Shown here: positions 17,008 to 26,013 of the stretch, one piece after another | Layout: each line of letters starts with the position of its first letter | Position numbering within the stretch: position 1 is the stretch's first letter | Notes under the pieces: model-generated | The model's database searches: none | The model's input: only the letters and a program-made list of their open reading frames with translations | Told to the model about the DNA's origin: nothing | Position numbers and translations under genes: made by a program | Source: Hymenobacter metallilatus | GTDB lineage: Bacteria > Bacteroidota > Bacteroidia > Cytophagales > Hymenobacteraceae | DNA length: 64,000 nt | Reading direction: 5' to 3' | Assembly (NCBI RefSeq): GCF_003944705.1 | Contig: NZ_RWIS01000004.1 | Span: 248,001-312,000 of the forward strand

Positions 17008-18189
17008 TTATTCCTCCCGCAGGGCCACGGCCGGATGAATACCAGCCGCCTGCCGGCTGGGCTGGAAGGCGCACAGAGCCGTAATCAGGTAGATGAGTAC
17101 GGCCGCGGCACCCATGCCCAGCAAGTAGGTAACGGAGGGTACGCCCAGCACTCCCAACAGCGGAAACTGCACCGCCACCAATCCGCCTAGCACTACCCCC
17201 AGCGTTGTCAGCAGCAGCATTTCGGTAAGAAACTGCCAGCTAATGGCTGAGCCGGTGGCGCCCATGGCCCGGCGCAGACCTATTTCGGCGCGGCGCTGGC
17301 TGATGTTTACCCATAGCACTCCAAACAGGCCCAGGGCCACGTTCAGAATCAGAAACAACCCTACCAACGACAGCCCAATGACGGGCACCAACACCGTTTT
17401 GAGCTTACGAATGCGCTTTTCGGGCAACGGCTGGATGTCGGTTTTCCAGCCGCCTGTGATGGTGGCAATTTCCCGGCTCACTCGTTCCTGCAGGGTGGCA
17501 TCGGAGCCCGGCTGCACCCGCACCAGTAGCACCGGCAACCCGTAGTTTACGGAATCCAGGTCGGTGGTGCGCATGAACATACCCGGGGAGCCATCGGCGT
17601 AGTCGTTGGCCGGGCGGTAGGTGGTAGTTACCCCAATGATGCGGAGCTTGTCCTTGTCGCGCACCATTAGCTCACCCACAGCTTTGCCGCCGGGAAATAC
17701 GGCGTCGCGGAAGTCTTTGGTCACCACAACGGGTTTAGCCGAGCCCACGGCATCGTCGCGGCGGTCAAACCAACGGCCCTCCACCAGCTGCAGGCCCAGC
17801 ACATTCGCCGCGTGGTCGTCTACCTCATATATTTCGGTCAGGGGCGTGTCTTTGCCGTTGTGCGGAAAGATGGTGTTCATGTTGCTGAACGAGAAAGGTG
17901 TATTGCTGCTGTGGCGGGCCACATCAACCACGCCTGGCAACGTGCGCAGGCGCTGCACTACCTGCAGCAGCGCCGTGTGCTGCTGCTCCCGGGCCTGGCC
18001 GGCGGGGTTCAGCGTCATTTCCCAGGAATTTTCGTACTCAAAGCCCCGGGGCAGGCGGTAGTTTACCTGGTTATAGATGAGCAGGCTGCCAATAACGAAC
18101 AGTACAATAAAGGCAAAAAAGATTTCGGTGAGTAGCAGGAAGTTGGCTCGCTTCCGATTCCAGATCAGGGTAAGCAAATGGCGTAACAT
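17008..18189 (-). CDS. MacB/FtsX-type ABC transporter permease
   Basis: A 393-residue permease with one N-terminal helix (NFLLLTEIFFAFIVLFVIGSL region), a large periplasmic MacB_PCD domain (about 50-270) and three C-terminal helices in an FtsX domain (GLFLILNVALGLFGV, LLLTTLGVVLGG, GMGAAAVLIYLITAL). It carries the FtsX signature QRRAEIGLRRAMGAT. Such permeases act mechanically with an ATPase of the LolD/MacB class and do not form a classical channel. It lies 32 bases after a second, distinct permease, so the transporter is probably a heterodimer of the two. Confidence 0.93.
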   Translation of the reverse strand: MLRHLLTLIWNRKRANFLLLTEIFFAFIVLFVIGSLLIYNQVNYRLPRGFEYENSWEMTLNPAGQAREQQHTALLQVVQRLRTLPGVVDVARHSSNTPFSFSNMNTIFPHNGKDTPLTEIYEVDDHAANVLGLQLVEGRWFDRRDDAVGSAKPVVVTKDFRDAVFPGGKAVGELMVRDKDKLRIIGVTTTYRPANDYADGSPGMFMRTTDLDSVNYGLPVLLVRVQPGSDATLQERVSREIATITGGWKTDIQPLPEKRIRKLKTVLVPVIGLSLVGLFLILNVALGLFGVLWVNISQRRAEIGLRRAMGATGSAISWQFLTEMLLLTTLGVVLGGLVAVQFPLLGVLGVPSVTYLLGMGAAAVLIYLITALCAFQPSRQAAGIHPAVALREE

Positions 18190-18221
18190 GGTGCAGGGAG
18201 TCTAGGAAAGGATGAAGGAGG

Positions 18222-19475
18222 TTACTTGCTGCTGTTGGCACTACGCAGGGCCTGCACGGCCTGTAGCCGCGACATCTTGTAGGCGGGGTACACGCCCGAA
18301 AGCAGGCCAAACCCCAGGCTGATGAACAGGCCCCACCCAAAGATCCGCCAGTTGAGCCCGAACTGGGCGTAGGGCACCAATGAGCTGTTACTGAGCAGTT
18401 GCAGGCTCCCCCAGGCCAGTGCCAGCCCTACCACAGCCCCTACCAGCGTAAGAAAAATGTTCTCGACCAGAAACTGCCGCACTAAGGCCCCACTGGTAGC
18501 GCCAAAGGCTTTGCGTACCCCAATTTCCGAGCTACGCTCCATAATCCGGCTGACGTTTACATTTACCAGGTTCAGGGCTGGTAGCAGCATGAACAGCAGC
18601 GTCAGCAGGGATATGGCCGAGTAGAACATGGTCAGGCCCTTGCTCGTGTTGTAGGTACCGGTGAGGGGGCGTACAATGGAGGCCAGCATCCGGTCGGCGT
18701 GAAAATTGATCTGCTCAATGTTTTTGGGGTCGGGGTTGGGAATGGCGCGCACCATGCGGTCAAACTCGGCCTCCATCTGCTCCACATCGGCAGGGCTTTT
18801 GGCCAGCAGCAGGGCCACGTGGTTGCCGGTAAACTCGGTGCGCTGCAGGTCTTCCGTGCTCAGGCTGATGGGCACCCACACATCGGCGTAGGTATTGATG
18901 CGCATGCCGGGTACATCGGCCACTACCCCCGTTACGCGGTAGCGGGTCTGGTCCAGCTCAATGGTTTTACCCACTACCCCACGGCTCAGGCCAAAATACT
19001 GGCGGGCCGTGGCTTCATTGATAACGGCTACGTGGGCCGCCGAGCGAACATCTGGCTCCGTGTAGGGCTTACCTTCCAGAAAGTTGAATTCCAGCAGCTG
19101 CCAGAACGGCGCATCCGTGTACTTCAGATCCAGCTTGAGCTTTTTGCCGCTGATATAAGCCGAAGCGGGTGCAAACTGAGAGCTGATGGAAATAAGCTCG
19201 GGCTCTTTGAGGGTGCGTACAAACCGGTTGAGCAGGTAGTAGCTGGGGGGCGAGTTCTGGTTGCCGCCGCTCTTGAAGCGCATGTTCAGGAAGTTGGCGT
19301 AGAGCATGCGGTTGTTGCGGGTTTCGGGGTAGTGTGGCCCCAGAAAGTGGTCGAACAGTGAGTACACCACCAGCAGCACCATGAGTGTGAAGCTGATGCC
19401 AAACAGGCTGATGAAAGTGAAAAACTTGCGCCGCAGCAGCACCTTCCAGGCAATTTTGAGGTAGCTAAGCAACAT
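18222..19475 (-). CDS. MacB/FtsX-type ABC transporter permease
   Basis: A 417-residue permease with N-terminal helix (FTFISLFGISFTLMVLLVVY region), MacB_PCD periplasmic domain and a C-terminal FtsX domain (signature ERSSEIGVRKAFGAT; helices near LLTLLFMLLPALNLV, FLTLVGAVVGLALAW, WGLFISLGFGLLSGV). It differs clearly from the permease downstream, which suggests a heterodimer. Its start overlaps the 3' end of the ECF sigma gene by 11 bases, implying translational coupling to that gene. The ATPase gene is two genes upstream. Confidence 0.93.
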   Translation of the reverse strand: MLLSYLKIAWKVLLRRKFFTFISLFGISFTLMVLLVVYSLFDHFLGPHYPETRNNRMLYANFLNMRFKSGGNQNSPPSYYLLNRFVRTLKEPELISISSQFAPASAYISGKKLKLDLKYTDAPFWQLLEFNFLEGKPYTEPDVRSAAHVAVINEATARQYFGLSRGVVGKTIELDQTRYRVTGVVADVPGMRINTYADVWVPISLSTEDLQRTEFTGNHVALLLAKSPADVEQMEAEFDRMVRAIPNPDPKNIEQINFHADRMLASIVRPLTGTYNTSKGLTMFYSAISLLTLLFMLLPALNLVNVNVSRIMERSSEIGVRKAFGATSGALVRQFLVENIFLTLVGAVVGLALAWGSLQLLSNSSLVPYAQFGLNWRIFGWGLFISLGFGLLSGVYPAYKMSRLQAVQALRSANSSK

Positions 19476-20052
19476 GAGCGTAGGAGTAGGAAATTGGGAG
19501 AGAAGAATACATGGTGGTTACCTGCCGCTGCAGCAGAGCCCGGGCCTTGCTGAGCTGCGACTTGCTGGTACCCTCCGAAATGCCCAGTAGTGTGGCCACC
19601 TCGGGGTGGGTATAGCCTTCCAGCGCACAGAGGTTGAAAACGGTGCGGTAGCCAGCAGGCAGCCCCTGCACCAGCCGCAGCAGGTCGGCTGCCTGCAGTT
19701 CTACCTCGGCGGAGGGCTGCTCGGTGGCCAAATGGCCAGTGTAGCAGTCCTCCAGGCTAAGCGTCAGCATCTCGCGGCGACGCAGGTAGCTCAGGCATTC
19801 GTGCACCAGTATGCGGCGCACCCACCCAGCCAGGCTACCGGTGCCCGCAAACTGATGCAGCCCCCGGAACACTTTCACAAACCCCCGGGCCAGCACATCT
19901 TCGGCATCGAACTCATGTCGCAGGTAGCGCAGGCAAAGAGCCAGCATGTTGGGCGCAAACCGTTGGTACAGCTGCTCCTGCGCAGCGGCATTGCCCTGGC
20001 GGCAGGCCGCTACCAAAGCAGCATCGGAAAGAGGAAAAGCAAGCGTTTTCAT
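19465..20052 (-). CDS. ECF-family RNA polymerase sigma factor
   Basis: A 195-residue sigma factor with region 2 (AAAQEQLYQRFAPNMLALCL, then FDAEDVLARGFVKVF) and region 4 with a helix-turn-helix (GYTHPEVATLLGISEGTSKS). It directs core polymerase to its own promoter set. It lies between the ABC ATPase gene (96 bases upstream) and the first permease (11-base overlap), so it appears built into the efflux operon. No FecR-like or zinc-type anti-sigma gene is adjacent, unlike the ECF gene at 35403. Its target promoters are not known. Confidence 0.9.
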   Translation of the reverse strand: MKTLAFPLSDAALVAACRQGNAAAQEQLYQRFAPNMLALCLRYLRHEFDAEDVLARGFVKVFRGLHQFAGTGSLAGWVRRILVHECLSYLRRREMLTLSLEDCYTGHLATEQPSAEVELQAADLLRLVQGLPAGYRTVFNLCALEGYTHPEVATLLGISEGTSKSQLSKARALLQRQVTTMYSSLPISYSYAHVA

Positions 20053-20148
20053 AGCGGACGTTATGGTTTACTACTGCCCGTCATGCTTTATCTGGCGTCT
20101 GCACGTGGTGCAGCAGGCCAGGGACAGGCTATGGATTTTCGCTGAATC

Positions 20149-20892
20149 TTAGCTGACCTGGCTGCCGTCGAAGAAGCGGATGAGCCGTTGGGTACGGCGG
20201 GCCTGCTGCTCGTCGTGGGTAACCATCACGATGGTGGTACCCTCCTGCCGGTTCAGGTTCAGCAGCAGCTCCATAATCTCCTCCCCCATCACCGAGTCGA
20301 GGTTACCGGTGGGCTCATCGGCCAGGATAATTTCGGGCCGGCCGGCCAGGGCCCGGGCAATGGCCACGCGCTGGCGCTGGCCCCCGGAGAGCTGACTGGG
20401 AAAATGGCCGGTGCGGGCGCTCAGGCCCACTTTATCGAGGGCGGCGTAGGCCCGCTCCCGCCGCTGCTTGCCGCCTACCCCGGGTCGGTACAGCAGCGGC
20501 AGCTCCACATTATCCAGCACCGAGAGGTCGTTGATGAGGTGGTAGCTCTGAAATACAAACCCGATTTTCTGGTTGCGCAACGCGGCCAGCTCTCTATCGG
20601 AATAGGCCTGCACCGGGCGGCCATCCAGCTCAATTACTCCTCCGCTGGGTTCGTCCAGCAGCCCCATAATGCTGAGCAGCGTCGACTTCCCACAGCCCGA
20701 AGGCCCCATAATCGACACAAATTCGCCCTTGTTGATGGTCAGGTTGACGCGGTTGAGGGCTACCGTTTCGATGGTTTTGGTCTGGTAGATCTTTTCAATC
20801 TCGCGCAGCTGGATAACGGGCTGGGCGGAGGTAACAGGGGCCGGGGCAGTGGCCTGGGGCCGGGCGGTAGTCTGCGTGAGAATGTTTTCCAT
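20149..20892 (-). CDS. ABC transporter ATP-binding protein (MacB/LolD class)
   Basis: ATG 20892 (MENILTQTTARP) was chosen. An extension to 20934 adds an unlikely 14-residue segment. The 247 residues contain Walker A GPSGCGKST, Q-loop FVFQSYHLI, ABC signature LSGGQRQRVAIARA, Walker B IILADEPTGNLD and switch histidine MVTHDEQQ. The N-terminal ERIYQTKTIE-like segment and the GNLDS box are characteristic of the MacB/LolD/FtsE class, which drives FtsX-type permeases. It heads the unit ATPase, sigma, permease, permease, regulator, kinase. A sigma-54-like promoter and a bipartite upstream site lie in front of it. Confidence 0.94.
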   Translation of the reverse strand: MENILTQTTARPQATAPAPVTSAQPVIQLREIEKIYQTKTIETVALNRVNLTINKGEFVSIMGPSGCGKSTLLSIMGLLDEPSGGVIELDGRPVQAYSDRELAALRNQKIGFVFQSYHLINDLSVLDNVELPLLYRPGVGGKQRRERAYAALDKVGLSARTGHFPSQLSGGQRQRVAIARALAGRPEIILADEPTGNLDSVMGEEIMELLLNLNRQEGTTIVMVTHDEQQARRTQRLIRFFDGSQVS

Positions 20893-20982
20893 GAGAGCTG
20901 GGAAGCTAAAAGGTCTGGATGGGCAGGATGTCATCGAAGTGTCCGGTTTTGGGTGGTTCGATGCTGCCTTCCCGGTGGTAAG

Positions 20983-20998
20983 GCCAAGCGCTGTGCCA
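20983..20998 (-). promoter_or_regulatory. Sigma-54-like promoter of the ABC ATPase operon
   Basis: The minus strand reads TGGCAC-AGCGC-TTGGC, close to the sigma-54 consensus TGGCAC-N5-TTGC, with an altered -12 box. It lies about 90 bases before the ATPase start. The same layout occurs at 26014. Confidence 0.65.
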
Positions 20999-21063
20999 AA
21001 TTCATAAACTGTTGATTTTCTTAATTTTATATCAAATACAAGCCTTCACACTACTGCAAATCA

Positions 21064-21092
21064 TGTCCGAAAACGGACAGTGTGTTCGAAAA
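21064..21092. promoter_or_regulatory. Bipartite operator, copy A
   Basis: TGTCC-GAAAAC-GGACA, then GTG, then TGTTCGAAAA. The first half is an inverted repeat and the second contains the palindrome TTCGAA. The pattern and all spacings match the copy at 26095-26122, and both end 66 bp upstream of a sigma-54-like element. It is the likely binding site of the NtrC-type regulator, although that is inference. Confidence 0.7.
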
Positions 21093-21241
21093 TAAAGGCC
21101 CGGTCGTATGGTTTTCAGCTTGCACTCCGGAGAGGCTGGCAGCGGGGCAGAAACCACGGGCGCTTTTCCTTAAAGCCCAGGCAAACTTTTCAGCTCCCCT
21201 GGAGTTGGGTAGGCGTTGAATTCTACAAGTATCCGGCGACC

Positions 21242-22186
21242 ATGACGACGACTGCCCTGCACGACCTGTACCAGGAACTGGCTCCTTGCACGGGCCTCGA
21301 CCTGCACGCGCTGCTGCCCGGCGGTATTCAGCGCGAAGCCGGCCACTTCAATGTGTTTGATATAGCCGACCTCTGGGAGCCTACGCTGGCCCCGCCCGCC
21401 ACGCCCTACACTTGCCGGTCCTTCTACAAAATCAGCATTCTGCGGAGCCACAGCCGCGCCGGGTATGCCGACCAAACCATGGACATTGCGCCCGACGCCC
21501 TGGTATTCACGACGCCGAAGGTGCCATTTCACTGGCAGCCGACCGAACCGCAGCTGGGACAGTTTTGCCTTTTCACGGCTGAATTTCTACTACCCGTGCT
21601 CGGCGGGACCACGCCCGATGAATTGCCCCTGTTCCGGGCCGACGGCTACCCCGTGTTTCAGCTGACGCCGGCTGAGGCTACCCGGACGGCGGCCATTTTC
21701 GCGCAGATGCGCGCCGAGCTGGCCTCCGACTACGCCTATAAGTACGACCTGCTGCGGGCCTACGTGCTGGAGCTGCTGCACCTGGGCCAGAAGCGGCAGC
21801 CCGCTACCGTGCTTCACCCCGCGCACTCGGCGGCGGCCCGGCTGTCGTCGCGGTTTGTGGAGCTGCTGGAGCGGCAGTTTCCCGTTACCACACCCCAGCA
21901 GCGCGTGCCGCTGCGCACGGCCAAGGAGTTTGCCAACCACCTGGCCGTGCACGTTAATCACCTTAATAAAGTGCTCAAGGACAGCACTGGCCGCACCACT
22001 ACCGACCTCATCGGTGGGCGCCTGGCGCAGGAAGCCCAGGTGCTGCTACGCCAGACGGACTGGACCCTCTGGGAAATTGCCGACAGCCTGGGCTTTGTGG
22101 ACGTGGCGCATTTCTCGCACTTTTTCCGCCGCTACGCTGCCGTACCCCCCGGCACATTTCGGCAGCAGGAAGCCGGGCCGGTTTGA
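21242..22186 (+). CDS. AraC-family transcriptional regulator
   Basis: The start at ATG 21242 (MTTTALHDLYQEL) fits the family; the upstream extension to 21080 runs through the operator and is unlikely. The 314-residue protein has an N-terminal cupin-like ligand-binding region (about 20-180) and a C-terminal double helix-turn-helix (about 215-310). Recognisable segments there are TAKEFANHLAVHVNHLNKVL, LLRQTDWTLWEIADSLGFVD and HFSHFFRRYAAVPPGTFR. It is followed 94 bases later by a short-chain dehydrogenase gene, a pairing often seen where the regulator controls the reductase. It interrupts the efflux locus and may be an insertion. Confidence 0.92.
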   Translation: MTTTALHDLYQELAPCTGLDLHALLPGGIQREAGHFNVFDIADLWEPTLAPPATPYTCRSFYKISILRSHSRAGYADQTMDIAPDALVFTTPKVPFHWQPTEPQLGQFCLFTAEFLLPVLGGTTPDELPLFRADGYPVFQLTPAEATRTAAIFAQMRAELASDYAYKYDLLRAYVLELLHLGQKRQPATVLHPAHSAAARLSSRFVELLERQFPVTTPQQRVPLRTAKEFANHLAVHVNHLNKVLKDSTGRTTTDLIGGRLAQEAQVLLRQTDWTLWEIADSLGFVDVAHFSHFFRRYAAVPPGTFRQQEAGPV

Positions 22187-22280
22187 TTTCTACAACAAGC
22201 TGATTGGCGTATACAACACCCCAGCCAGCGGGGGCCGTGACCTTTGTCGTGTTCAAGTAACACCACAAACGCACATCCTT

Positions 22281-23033
22281 ATGCATACTTCCAGCATAGC
22301 CCTTGTTACCGGCGGCAGCCGGGGTCTGGGCAAAGACATGGCCCTGAAACTCGCCCAGCAGGGCACCGACGTAATGCTGACCTACCGTAGCCAGCAGGAC
22401 GAAGCCGCCGCCGTGGTGGCCGAAATTGCCGCCCTGGGACGCCGCGCTGTGGCCCTGCCCCTGAACGTGGCCGACGTGAGTTCCTTTGAGGCATTTTTCG
22501 CGCAGGTTACCACGGTGCTAGCCGATACTTTCGGCACCAACCGATTCGATTTTCTCATCCACAACGCCGGCACCAGCCTGAGCGCCCCTATTGCTGAGAA
22601 CACCGAGGCGCAGTTCGACGAGATGCTCAACGTTCACTTTAAGGGCGTGTACTTCCTCACGCAAAAGGCCTTGCCCCTGCTGCGCGACGGGGGCCGAATC
22701 ATTACGATTTCCTCCGCTACCACCCGGGTGGCGTTTGCCGGAAGCTCGGCCTATGCCAGCATGAAAGGGGCGGTGGAAGTATTCACGCGCTACCTGGCCC
22801 TGGAGCTGGGCAGCCGGGGCATTGCCGCCAATGTGGTGGCGCCGGGGGCCGTATTTGGGGGCGGCGCCATGCCGGATACGCCTGAGCTCCGGGCCTACGT
22901 GACCCAGCTTACCGCCCTGGGCCGCGTGGCCGAGCCCAACGACATCGGCGGCCTGGTGGCCTTCCTCTGCACCGATGCCGCCCGGTGGCTGAACGGTCAG
23001 CGCCTCGAAGCCACGGGCGGCATGATGCTGTAA
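22281..23033 (+). CDS. Short-chain dehydrogenase/reductase (SDR)
   Basis: ATG 22281 gives a 250-residue classical SDR beginning MHTSSIALVTGG. The cofactor motif is TGGSRGLG (residues 10-17), the NAG motif is HNAGTSL, and the catalytic set is ISSAT with the YASMK motif. The C-terminus has PGAVFGG and NGQRLEATGGMML. The substrate cannot be deduced; annotations for close relatives are usually 3-oxoacyl-ACP-reductase-like. It lies just downstream of the AraC regulator on the same strand and is convergent with the TolC gene across a shared terminator. Confidence 0.93.
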   Translation: MHTSSIALVTGGSRGLGKDMALKLAQQGTDVMLTYRSQQDEAAAVVAEIAALGRRAVALPLNVADVSSFEAFFAQVTTVLADTFGTNRFDFLIHNAGTSLSAPIAENTEAQFDEMLNVHFKGVYFLTQKALPLLRDGGRIITISSATTRVAFAGSSAYASMKGAVEVFTRYLALELGSRGIAANVVAPGAVFGGGAMPDTPELRAYVTQLTALGRVAEPNDIGGLVAFLCTDAARWLNGQRLEATGGMML

Positions 23034-23063
23034 GCAGCTGGCTGGTAGCGACCAAGGCAGCCG

Positions 23064-23128
23064 TTTCAGCCATACACAAACCGCCGTGCCCGAATACGCC
23101 GGGCACGGCGGTTTGTGTATGGCTGAAA
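23064..23128. terminator. Bidirectional terminator with 29-bp perfect arms
   Basis: Arms 23064-23092 and 23100-23128 are exact reverse complements with a 7-base loop. The GC core is flanked by AAA/TTT runs on both sides, so it can terminate both the SDR gene (plus) and the TolC gene (minus). Confidence 0.85.
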
Positions 23129-23164
23129 ATCGGCCGGCTAACCAGTTGCTATAGTTGGGCAGGC

Positions 23165-24724
23165 CTACTGGGCTGCCAACGGCAGTTGCCGCTCAAAATC
23201 GTAGAGCGTGAGGGCCCGCAGGCGGTAATGCGCCACCCAGGCGGCCCGCAGGGCCCGGATATAGGCGCGGCGGGCCTGGTCCTTTTCGGCCAGGGCAATG
23301 GTGAGGTCGGTGAGGCTGATGCGGCCCACTTTATAGGTGGCCTGGGCAATGGTGTAGCGCTGCTGGGCCAGGGTGTCGGCGCGGGCGGCCAGGTCCAGCT
23401 GTTGGCTGAGCGTGGCCAGCTGGGTGGCCTGTACCTGCACGCTCAGCTCAAAGCCGGCTTCTTCCTGGGCCACGTCCGTTTGCACCTGGCGGCGGGTTAG
23501 CGCGGCGGTTTTCACAATGGATTTTTGCCGGCCCCAATCCAGGAGCGGGAGGGCAAACGTTAGCTGCACCTGCTGCTGGTTCTGCAGGGCCAGGTAGGTG
23601 TCCCAGAGGTTGCCGGCCTGATTTACGTAGCCCAGGTTTGCCGAAAGCACCGCCTGGAGACCGGTAGTACCGCGGGCCAGGGCAACTTCCCGCTCGGCCT
23701 GCAACAGCCGCCGCCGGAAGGCCAGTACCAGGCTGCGGTTCTGGCGGGCCTGCACCAGCGCCTGCTCCACGGATACCATCAGCCGGGGAGCCACCTCGGG
23801 CACAGCCAGACGCAGGGCATCGGCGCGCAGGCCGGTATAACTCTGCAGACTCACGGCGGCATTCTGGGCATCCAGTTGGCCCTGAGCCCGGGCCTGGCGG
23901 GCGTTCAGCAGGTTCAGCTCCAGCCGCAGCAAGTCGCTTTGGGAAAGGCGGCCGAGCTGGTACCGCTCCTTGCCAATGCGCAGCAGCTCCTCATTGGCCT
24001 GCACGTTCTGGCCGGCCACTTCGGCGTTTACCTGCTGCTCCAGCACATCAAAATACAGCTCCGTAATGCGCTGGGTAATGGTTTCACGCTCCTCCACGTA
24101 CTGGCGCCGGCTTTCCTCGTAGCGCAGGGGTTCAATTTGCCGGTCCCATTTCAGGGCGTTGAACTTACCAAGGGGCTGCGTAAGGCCAATGGCTACGGGC
24201 TGGTTGTTGTAGCGTTTCAGGCGGCCATTGAAATCATCGAAGCGCTGCACCTCCGAGGCCACGAACAGCTGCCCGCCCGTGAGGCCAATGTTCTGGCTCA
24301 CCGTGAGGGCCAGGTTGGAGTTGTTGATGCGCACGGCCCGGAAGTCGGTGGTACCATCGGGCTGCACCACGGGCGTAATTACGCGGCTAAACCCGGGCAC
24401 CGTACCCTGCAGCCCCAGCTGCGGCCGGTAGTTGGCCTGGTAGGTGCGCCACTGCCAGTAGCTTTTGTCGCGGGTGGTAAGAGCTTGCCGGGCCGCCGCC
24501 GACTCATGCAGGGCTTGGTCAATTACCTGGTTTAGGGTGAGCGGCACCGGCTGGCTCTGGGCCAGCGCAGGCGTCGTGAGCAGGAGCAACAGTCCGGTGC
24601 CGAGAGGCACCATGTGGCGTCTCAGTACGTGCTGAGGTAGTTTTGGCCGAGTCGTTCTGGCAAGAGACCTGAAGAGTCGCGTCTTTACAATCCAGGAGGC
24701 CGAGGTGAAGAGGAGATGCTGCAT
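23165..24724 (-). CDS. TolC-family outer membrane efflux protein
   Basis: The 519-residue product is a TolC/OEP protein with two repeats of long coiled-coil helices. Typical segments are VNAEVAGQNVQANEELLRIG, LSQSDLLRLELNLLNARQAR and VGRISLTDLTIALAEKDQAR. It would form the trimeric outer membrane channel of a tripartite pump. ATG 24724 is 5 bases after the adaptor gene stop. ATG 24613 would place the signal peptide (VPLGTGLLLLLTTPALAQ) directly at the N-terminus and is a real alternative. Its partners are the adaptor upstream and probably the MacB-type transporter 2.3 kb away. Confidence 0.93.
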   Translation of the reverse strand: MQHLLFTSASWIVKTRLFRSLARTTRPKLPQHVLRRHMVPLGTGLLLLLTTPALAQSQPVPLTLNQVIDQALHESAAARQALTTRDKSYWQWRTYQANYRPQLGLQGTVPGFSRVITPVVQPDGTTDFRAVRINNSNLALTVSQNIGLTGGQLFVASEVQRFDDFNGRLKRYNNQPVAIGLTQPLGKFNALKWDRQIEPLRYEESRRQYVEERETITQRITELYFDVLEQQVNAEVAGQNVQANEELLRIGKERYQLGRLSQSDLLRLELNLLNARQARAQGQLDAQNAAVSLQSYTGLRADALRLAVPEVAPRLMVSVEQALVQARQNRSLVLAFRRRLLQAEREVALARGTTGLQAVLSANLGYVNQAGNLWDTYLALQNQQQVQLTFALPLLDWGRQKSIVKTAALTRRQVQTDVAQEEAGFELSVQVQATQLATLSQQLDLAARADTLAQQRYTIAQATYKVGRISLTDLTIALAEKDQARRAYIRALRAAWVAHYRLRALTLYDFERQLPLAAQ

Positions 24725-24729
24725 GGCCG

Positions 24730-25977
24730 CTAGTCGTGAAGGATGAGTTCGGGCGTATCGGCGTAGTCTTTCATATCCGACACCACTACTTCTTCCCCCG
24801 CCCCCAGGCCGCCGGTTATCTGCACGTAGTCGAAGTTACTGGCCCCGAACTGCACGGTGCGGCGCCGGGCTTTGCCCTCCTTCACCACGAACACCGGCTG
24901 CTCTTTGCCGCCTTGGTAAAAGGGGCCGTTTTTCACCCGCACCACCCCATGGTGAGCTTGGGTTACCACAAACACATCGGCCCGCAGGTTGGCGCGCAGG
25001 GCCGGGTGGTGGTCCTGCTGCAGGGCGGCGTAAAAGGTTACCACACCCTTTTCCACGGCCGGACTAATGGTGCTGATGGTACCGCGCAAATCGGTGCCGT
25101 TGATGCGGATAACCACCGGGTCCTGCAGGTGCAGGGCATCGGCGTAGGCGTCGGAAATGGTGGCGCGCACCCGGAAGCGGCTCAGGTCGGCCACCCGGGC
25201 CAGCGGGTCGCCGGCCTGTACGGTGGTGCCCAGATCTTCGTTCACCCAGGTAAGCACACCCGGCTGCTGGCTGCTGATGTTGGCCTGCTGCAGTTTGCCG
25301 GCCAGCTCTCGGATGCTGCGGTCCTGAATCTGCATGGTAAAGCCCAGCTCGCGCACGTCGGCGGCGTTGGCAGCCCGCTGGTTGCGAATTTGCTCCGTGA
25401 GGCGCTGCTGCTCCAGCTGGGCCAGGCGCAGGTTCAGCTCGGCCTGGCGCACACTCTCGGCGGTGCCCCCCCCAATCTTCAGCAGGTACTGCTCGTCGCG
25501 CAGCGCCGACTGCAGGCTACGCACTTTCACCTGCTGGGTCAGTTGCTGGGCGCGGAGGTCGTTGAGAGCTTTTTCGAGGCTGAGTTGGAGCTGGCCGGTT
25601 TTGTTGCGGTGTTGCTGCTGCTCATCCTGGAGCTTGGCCAGAGCCGTGGTAGTAAGTTCCCGGTCCAGCTCCAGAATCGTCTGGCCCGGCTGCACCCGGC
25701 TGCCCACAGCCACTGCCACCCGCCGGATGGTGCTTTGGATAGGGCTGGTCAATACGGCCTCGTGGGCCGGAATAATAACGCCCGCCGCCGTGAGGGAGGC
25801 TTCCACGTCGCCGGTTTCGGCGCGGGCCGTAAGAATAGCGCTCCGGCTCAGGCTGGGCCGCAGCAAGGTGCGAAAGGCCAGCAGGGCCGCTGCCAGCACC
25901 AGCAGCAGGCCCGCCGCTAGCAACCAGCGGCGGCGGCGCCGCCAGACTTGGGTGGTTTGGGAAATGGCTCTGTCCAT
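24730..25977 (-). CDS. HlyD/MacA-type periplasmic adaptor protein
   Basis: A 415-residue membrane fusion protein with a cytoplasmic arginine-rich start (VWRRRRRW), one transmembrane helix (LLAAGLLLVLAAALLAF) and a lipoyl/barrel-sandwich domain split by a coiled-coil hairpin (about 120-230; KLQDEQQQHRNKTGQLQLSL). Beta-barrel and C-terminal membrane-proximal domains follow (VRIN ... GTISTISPAVEKGVVTFY ... GGLGAGEEVVV). It bridges the inner membrane ABC transporter and the outer membrane TolC channel. It is first in a two-gene operon with TolC and is preceded by a sigma-54-like promoter and the bipartite operator copy B. Confidence 0.93.
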   Translation of the reverse strand: MDRAISQTTQVWRRRRRWLLAAGLLLVLAAALLAFRTLLRPSLSRSAILTARAETGDVEASLTAAGVIIPAHEAVLTSPIQSTIRRVAVAVGSRVQPGQTILELDRELTTTALAKLQDEQQQHRNKTGQLQLSLEKALNDLRAQQLTQQVKVRSLQSALRDEQYLLKIGGGTAESVRQAELNLRLAQLEQQRLTEQIRNQRAANAADVRELGFTMQIQDRSIRELAGKLQQANISSQQPGVLTWVNEDLGTTVQAGDPLARVADLSRFRVRATISDAYADALHLQDPVVIRINGTDLRGTISTISPAVEKGVVTFYAALQQDHHPALRANLRADVFVVTQAHHGVVRVKNGPFYQGGKEQPVFVVKEGKARRRTVQFGASNFDYVQITGGLGAGEEVVVSDMKDYADTPELILHD

Positions 25978-26013
25978 TTTCGTACAGGGAGGAAAGGGTT
26001 TCCCTAGCTGTCA

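Larger units (their letters stand above)
20893..21241. other. Divergent regulatory region of the ATPase and AraC genes
   Basis: These 349 bases hold no gene. They contain the sigma-54-like element (20983-20998, minus strand), an AT-rich spacer (20999-21060) and the bipartite operator (21064-21092). The AraC gene starts 150 bases beyond the operator, and no sigma-54 match was found pointing that way. Confidence 0.7.

Noticed and set aside
22008..22286. Minus-strand frame over the AraC/SDR junction
   Set aside because: Shadow of the AraC helix-turn-helix region, with no motif.
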